DNA of 64,000 nt from Nocardia pneumoniae NBRC 100136 (GTDB taxonomy: Bacteria > Actinomycetota > Actinomycetes > Mycobacteriales > Mycobacteriaceae): positions 124,001 through 188,000 of the forward strand of contig NZ_BAGF01000006.1 of assembly GCF_000308755.1 (NCBI RefSeq). The letters are read 5' to 3'. Numbering within the stretch: the first letter of the stretch is position 1; each line of letters opens with the position of its first letter. This document shows positions 61,011 through 64,000 of this stretch, one piece after another. A program made the position numbers and the translations under genes. The notes beneath the pieces were generated by a model. The model searched no databases and was not told where the DNA came from. It saw only the letters and a list, made by a program, of their open reading frames with translations.

Positions 61011-61775
61011 ATGAACGAGGTCCTTGCCGTGCCGTTGCGGGCTGTCGGTGGATTCTTCGAACTCACCGCTGATGTCGCGCGTTCCAGTGTGCGCAGACCC
61101 TTTCAATGGCGTGAGTTCATCGACCAGTCCTGGTTCATCGCGCGAGTATCGATCGTGCCGACATTGCTGGTGGCCATTCCGTTCACCGTTCTGGTGAGCT
61201 TCACCCTGAACATTCTGTTGCGCGAGATCGGCGCGGCCGACCTCAGCGGCGCGGGCGCGGCATTCGGCGCCGTCACGCAGGTCGGGCCGATCGTCACCGT
61301 GCTCATCGTCGCGGGTGCGGGCGCCACCGCGATCTGCGCCGACCTGGGTGCGCGCACCATTCGCGAGGAAATCGACGCGATGCGGGTGCTGGGCATCAAT
61401 CCGGTACATCGACTCGTGGTGCCGCGCGTGCTCGCGTCGATGTTCGTGGCGCTGATGCTCAACAGCCTGGTGTGCACGATCGGCATCGTCGGCGGGTTTC
61501 TGTTCTCGGTATATCTGCAGGATGTGAACCCCGGCGCGTTCGTCAATGGGATCACGCTGCTCACCCATCTGCCCGAACTGATCATTTCCGAGGTGAAAGC
61601 CGGTTTGTTCGGGCTGATCGCGGGACTGGTCGCCTGTTATCTGGGCCTGAATGTCAAAGGTGGACCCAAGAGTGTCGGTGATGCGGTGAATCAGACCGTA
61701 GTCTTCGCTTTCATGGCCCTGTTCGTCGTGAACGTGGTGGTCACCGCCGTCGGCATCAAGTTCACGGCGCGGTGA
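61011..61775 (+). CDS. yrbE4A: YrbE4A, Mce4 transporter permease
   Basis: 254 residues, MlaE/YrbE permease with about 5 membrane spans: VSIVPTLLVAIPFTVLVSFTLNILL, VTQVGPIVTVLIVAGAGATAICADLGARTIREEIDAMRVLGI (the conserved cytoplasmic EQ-loop-like region), VLASMFVALMLNSLVCTIGIVGGFLFSVYL. Forms the ATPase-driven channel of the steroid importer with YrbE4B. ATG 61011, AAGGAGG. KstR motif 76 bases upstream. First gene of the operon; 4 bases before yrbE4B. Confidence 0.93.
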   Translation: MNEVLAVPLRAVGGFFELTADVARSSVRRPFQWREFIDQSWFIARVSIVPTLLVAIPFTVLVSFTLNILLREIGAADLSGAGAAFGAVTQVGPIVTVLIVAGAGATAICADLGARTIREEIDAMRVLGINPVHRLVVPRVLASMFVALMLNSLVCTIGIVGGFLFSVYLQDVNPGAFVNGITLLTHLPELIISEVKAGLFGLIAGLVACYLGLNVKGGPKSVGDAVNQTVVFAFMALFVVNVVVTAVGIKFTAR

Positions 61776-61779
61776 CGCG

Positions 61780-62631
61780 ATGGCCTTCGTCATCGAATCC
61801 CGCTTCCCCCGAACCGTTCGGCGGGTACGCCGGATATCGGACTCGCTCGATTCGGTCGGCAGGCATGCCGTGTTCTACGCACAGGCGCTCGGCGCCATTC
61901 CGCGGGCGCTGGTGCACTACCGCACCGAGACGATCCGGCTGATCGCCGAGATCAGCATGGGCACTGGAGCTTTGGCGGTCATCGGCGGCACGGTCGTGAT
62001 CGTCGGATTCCTCACGCTGTTCGCGGGCGGCACCATCGCGGTGCAGGGCTACAGCTCGCTGGGCAACATCGGCGTCGAGGCGCTCACCGGCTTCTTCGCG
62101 GCGTTCATCAACGTCCGCATCGCGGCGCCGGTCATCTCCGGCATCGGCCTGGCCGCCACCATCGGGGCCGGTTCCACCGCGCAGCTGGGCGCGATGCGAG
62201 TGGCCGAGGAGATCGACGCGCTGGAGTCGATGGCGATCCGGCCGGTGCCGTACCTGGTCGGAACCCGCGTGCTGGCCGGGATGATCGCGATCGTCCCGCT
62301 CTACGCGCTCGCGGTGATCGCCTCGTTCCTGGCCAGCCGGTTCGCCACAGTCGTGATCTACGGACAATCGGCGGGCGTCTACGACCATTACTTCTCGACC
62401 TTCCTCATCCCGAGCGACATCCTCTGGTCGTTCGCCCAGGCGATCTTCATGGCCTTGGCCGTCATGTTGATTCACACCTACTACGGCTACAACGCCGCGG
62501 GCGGACCGGTCGGCGTCGGTGTCGCGGTAGGCAACGCGGTGCGAGCCTCGCTGGTCGCGGTGGTCACGGTGACCCTGCTGATCTCGCTGGCCATCTACGG
62601 CACCTCCGGCAACTTCCATCTCTCCGGATAA
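61780..62631 (+). CDS. yrbE4B: YrbE4B, Mce4 transporter permease
   Basis: 283 residues, second MlaE-type permease: LALIAEISMGTGALAVIGGTVVIVGFLTLFAGG-like region (ALAVIGGTVVIVGFLTLFAG), AAPVISGIGLAATIGAGSTAQLGAMRVAEEIDALESMAIRPVPYLVGTRVLAGMIAIVPLYAL. It pairs with YrbE4A. Starts 4 bases after it (ATG 61780) and ends 5 bases before mce4A. Confidence 0.93.
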   Translation: MAFVIESRFPRTVRRVRRISDSLDSVGRHAVFYAQALGAIPRALVHYRTETIRLIAEISMGTGALAVIGGTVVIVGFLTLFAGGTIAVQGYSSLGNIGVEALTGFFAAFINVRIAAPVISGIGLAATIGAGSTAQLGAMRVAEEIDALESMAIRPVPYLVGTRVLAGMIAIVPLYALAVIASFLASRFATVVIYGQSAGVYDHYFSTFLIPSDILWSFAQAIFMALAVMLIHTYYGYNAAGGPVGVGVAVGNAVRASLVAVVTVTLLISLAIYGTSGNFHLSG

Positions 62632-62636
62632 GCGAC

Positions 62637-63851
62637 ATGGCGGAATCGAAGCAAACGGAAAGCAGCCTGATGCGGGCACTGCGCGGCGGACTCGGCCTGA
62701 AACTGGCCGGGGCGGCGATGGTGCTCGCGCTGGTCGCCGTGGTCGCCGTCGCCCTGATCTTGTTCGTCGGCGGATTCACTCCCACGGCCACCGTGACGGT
62801 GGACGCGCCGCGCAGCGGACTGGTCCTCGACCCGGACGCCAAGGTGAAGGTGCGCGGCGTGGAGATCGGCCGCGTCGAGTCGGTCGACCACACGGCCGAC
62901 GGCGCCAGACTGAAACTGGCTCTCGATCCGGAGTTGCTGAAGCTGGTGCCCTCCAACGCGGACGTCGACATCCGCTCCACCACCGTGTTCGGCGCGAAGT
63001 ATGTCAATTTCGTGGTCCCCCAGCAGCCTTCGTCCACCCCGCTGCGGCCGGGCGCGACCGTCACGGCGCAGCGGGTGACCGTCGAGTTCAACACGCTGTT
63101 CCAGCATCTGTCCGACGTGCTCGCCAAGATCGAGCCGGAGAAGCTGAACGCGACGCTGTCCGCGCTGGGGACGGCGTTGCAAGGCCGGGGGCAGAAGCTG
63201 GGCGACCTGCTCGCGCAGAGCGACGCCTACCTGCGCGACATCAACCCGTCTCTACCCACGCTGCAACAGGATCTGGCGAAGACCGGCGACGTCACCAACC
63301 TGTACGCGGACACGGTGAACGACCTGCTGCGCACGGTGAGCAACGCGACCGTCACCAGCAACACCCTGGTCGAGGAGCGCGACAGTCTGGACAACGTGCT
63401 GGTGAACCTCATCGGACTGGCCGACACCACCGGTTCGGTCCTGCGCGACAACGAGAGCCAGCTCGTCACGGCGCTCGATCTGCTGCGCCCGACCACCGGA
63501 CTGCTCGACGAGTACGCGCCCGCGCTGTACTGCCTGATCGGCGGCCTCGGCAAAGCGCTGCCGATGGGTGAGGCGGTCTTCGGCGGCCTGCAAGAAGGGG
63601 TCGCGCTGAACACCGGCTTCATGTACGGCGCCAAGCCCTACACCTATCCGGAGGACCTGCCCAAGGTCAACGCGACCGGCGGCCCGCGCTGCGAAGGCCT
63701 GCTGGACCGGGTGCCGGGCAGCCACGCCGACTATGTCGTCACCGATACCTCGGAAGGTCTCGTGTACACACCGTCGACGACGCTGACGGTGAACCCGCCG
63801 AAGATCTTCCAGATCCTGTTCGCCGGAATGCCGGGGGTGCCGCGTCCGTGA
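62637..63851 (+). CDS. mce4A: Mce4A, steroid-import Mce protein
   Basis: 404 residues. One N-terminal membrane span (AGAAMVLALVAVVAVALILFVGG, about 21-45), then MlaD-type Mce domain (TATVTVDAPRSGLVLDPDAKVKVRGVEIGRVESVDHTADGARLKLALDPELLKLVPSNADVDIRSTTVFGAKYVNF) and a long helical region with SYLRDINPSLPTLQQDL-like repeats. No lipobox. ATG 62637. Counterpart of Rv3499c. Its stop overlaps the mce4B start by 4 bases (GTGA). Confidence 0.93.
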   Translation: MAESKQTESSLMRALRGGLGLKLAGAAMVLALVAVVAVALILFVGGFTPTATVTVDAPRSGLVLDPDAKVKVRGVEIGRVESVDHTADGARLKLALDPELLKLVPSNADVDIRSTTVFGAKYVNFVVPQQPSSTPLRPGATVTAQRVTVEFNTLFQHLSDVLAKIEPEKLNATLSALGTALQGRGQKLGDLLAQSDAYLRDINPSLPTLQQDLAKTGDVTNLYADTVNDLLRTVSNATVTSNTLVEERDSLDNVLVNLIGLADTTGSVLRDNESQLVTALDLLRPTTGLLDEYAPALYCLIGGLGKALPMGEAVFGGLQEGVALNTGFMYGAKPYTYPEDLPKVNATGGPRCEGLLDRVPGSHADYVVTDTSEGLVYTPSTTLTVNPPKIFQILFAGMPGVPRP

Positions 63852-64000
63852 AAAACACCGCGACGACCGTCAAATTGGCCATCTTCACCCTGGTGATGAC
63901 GCTGGTCTTCGCCGGACTCGCGGTCGTGTTCAGCCAGATGCGCTTCGCGCGGGAGAACGGCTACCACGCCGTGTTCACCAGTTCCTCCGGCATGCTGCCC
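63848..64000 (+). CDS. mce4B: Mce4B, N-terminal 51 residues (cut by window end)
   Basis: VKNTATTVKLAIFTLVMTLV is a short cytoplasmic lead and membrane span, followed by FAGLAVVFSQMRFARENGYHAVFTSSSG, the first strands of an Mce domain. GTG 63848 overlaps the mce4A stop (GTGA). Consistent with the next gene of mce4; the remainder is outside the window. Confidence 0.9.
   Translation, partial: MKNTATTVKLAIFTLVMTLVFAGLAVVFSQMRFARENGYHAVFTSSSGMLP

Overview
The window is GC-rich, densely packed actinobacterial chromosome. It reads as a steroid (cholesterol) degradation locus of a mycolic-acid actinomycete. Nocardia is my best guess, Rhodococcus-like is possible, and species cannot be fixed from sequence alone. 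Reasons: (i) the full set of HsaA-G, KshA, KstD, FadA5, CYP125, FadE26/27, FadD19 and EchA19 relatives; (ii) the KstR2 cluster (FadD3, FadE30-33, IpdA/B/C/F, EchA20, FadA6, KstR2); (iii) the start of a mce4 steroid-import operon (yrbE4A, yrbE4B, mce4A, mce4B cut by the window end); (iv) many GTG starts, 1-4 base gene overlaps and leaderless promoters.

Layout. 1-5.3 kb: 5' part of kstD, divergent from a flavoprotein-hsaE-hsaG-hsaF operon. 5.4-7.5 kb: a baeRF-type (eRF1-like) protein and a VapBC pair. 7.5-12.9 kb: hsaADCB, divergent from kshA plus a small conserved gene. 13-20 kb: accessory genes (MBL hydrolase, cupins, saccharopine-dehydrogenase-like protein, AraC regulator, DUF427, MFS exporter with an upstream micro-ORF, TetR). 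20-31 kb: fadD3-ech-fadE31-32-33, divergent from fadE30-ipdF, then kstR2-fadA6. 31-33 kb: PEBP protein and a TetR/SDR pair. 33-38 kb: echA20-ipdA-ipdB-ipdC, divergent from two SDR genes. 38.7-39.1 kb: espR homologue. 39.5-42 kb: fadA5, divergent from cyp125. 42-49.5 kb: DUF35-ltp4-ltp3-LLM-SnoaL operon, divergent from an LLM oxidoreductase and an acyl-CoA synthetase. 49.5-50 kb: a large inverted-repeat element without a gene. 50-51.6 kb: ECF sigma factor and VOC protein. 51.7-54.2 kb: echA19 divergent from fadD19. 54.2-57 kb: FAD monooxygenase/TetR pair with four operators, and a second VapBC-type pair. 57-64 kb: fadE27-fadE26, divergent from fdxD-hsd4A, then mce4.

How it works together. Mce4/YrbE4 imports the steroid. 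CYP125 oxidises C26/27 of the side chain; FadD19 makes the CoA ester; FadE26-FadE27, EchA19, Hsd4A, FadA5 and the Ltp/DUF35 proteins shorten the side chain. KstD and KshA open ring B. HsaA-D cleave ring A, and HsaE-F-G turn the released dienoate into pyruvate and propionyl-CoA. FadD3 activates the C/D-ring propionate HIP, and the Ipd/FadE30-33/EchA20/FadA6 enzymes finish rings C and D. Twelve KstR-like motifs and three KstR2-like motifs sit at the matching promoters.

Unexplained structure: a promoter architecture with the -10 box 6-7 bases before the start codon at eight genes; four overlapping operators at 55.4-55.5 kb; a ~460 bp nested inverted repeat at 49.5 kb; three abutting hairpins after the espR homologue; and a 42-codon ORF coupled to an MFS gene. 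I saw no rRNA, tRNA, CRISPR array or intact insertion sequence.
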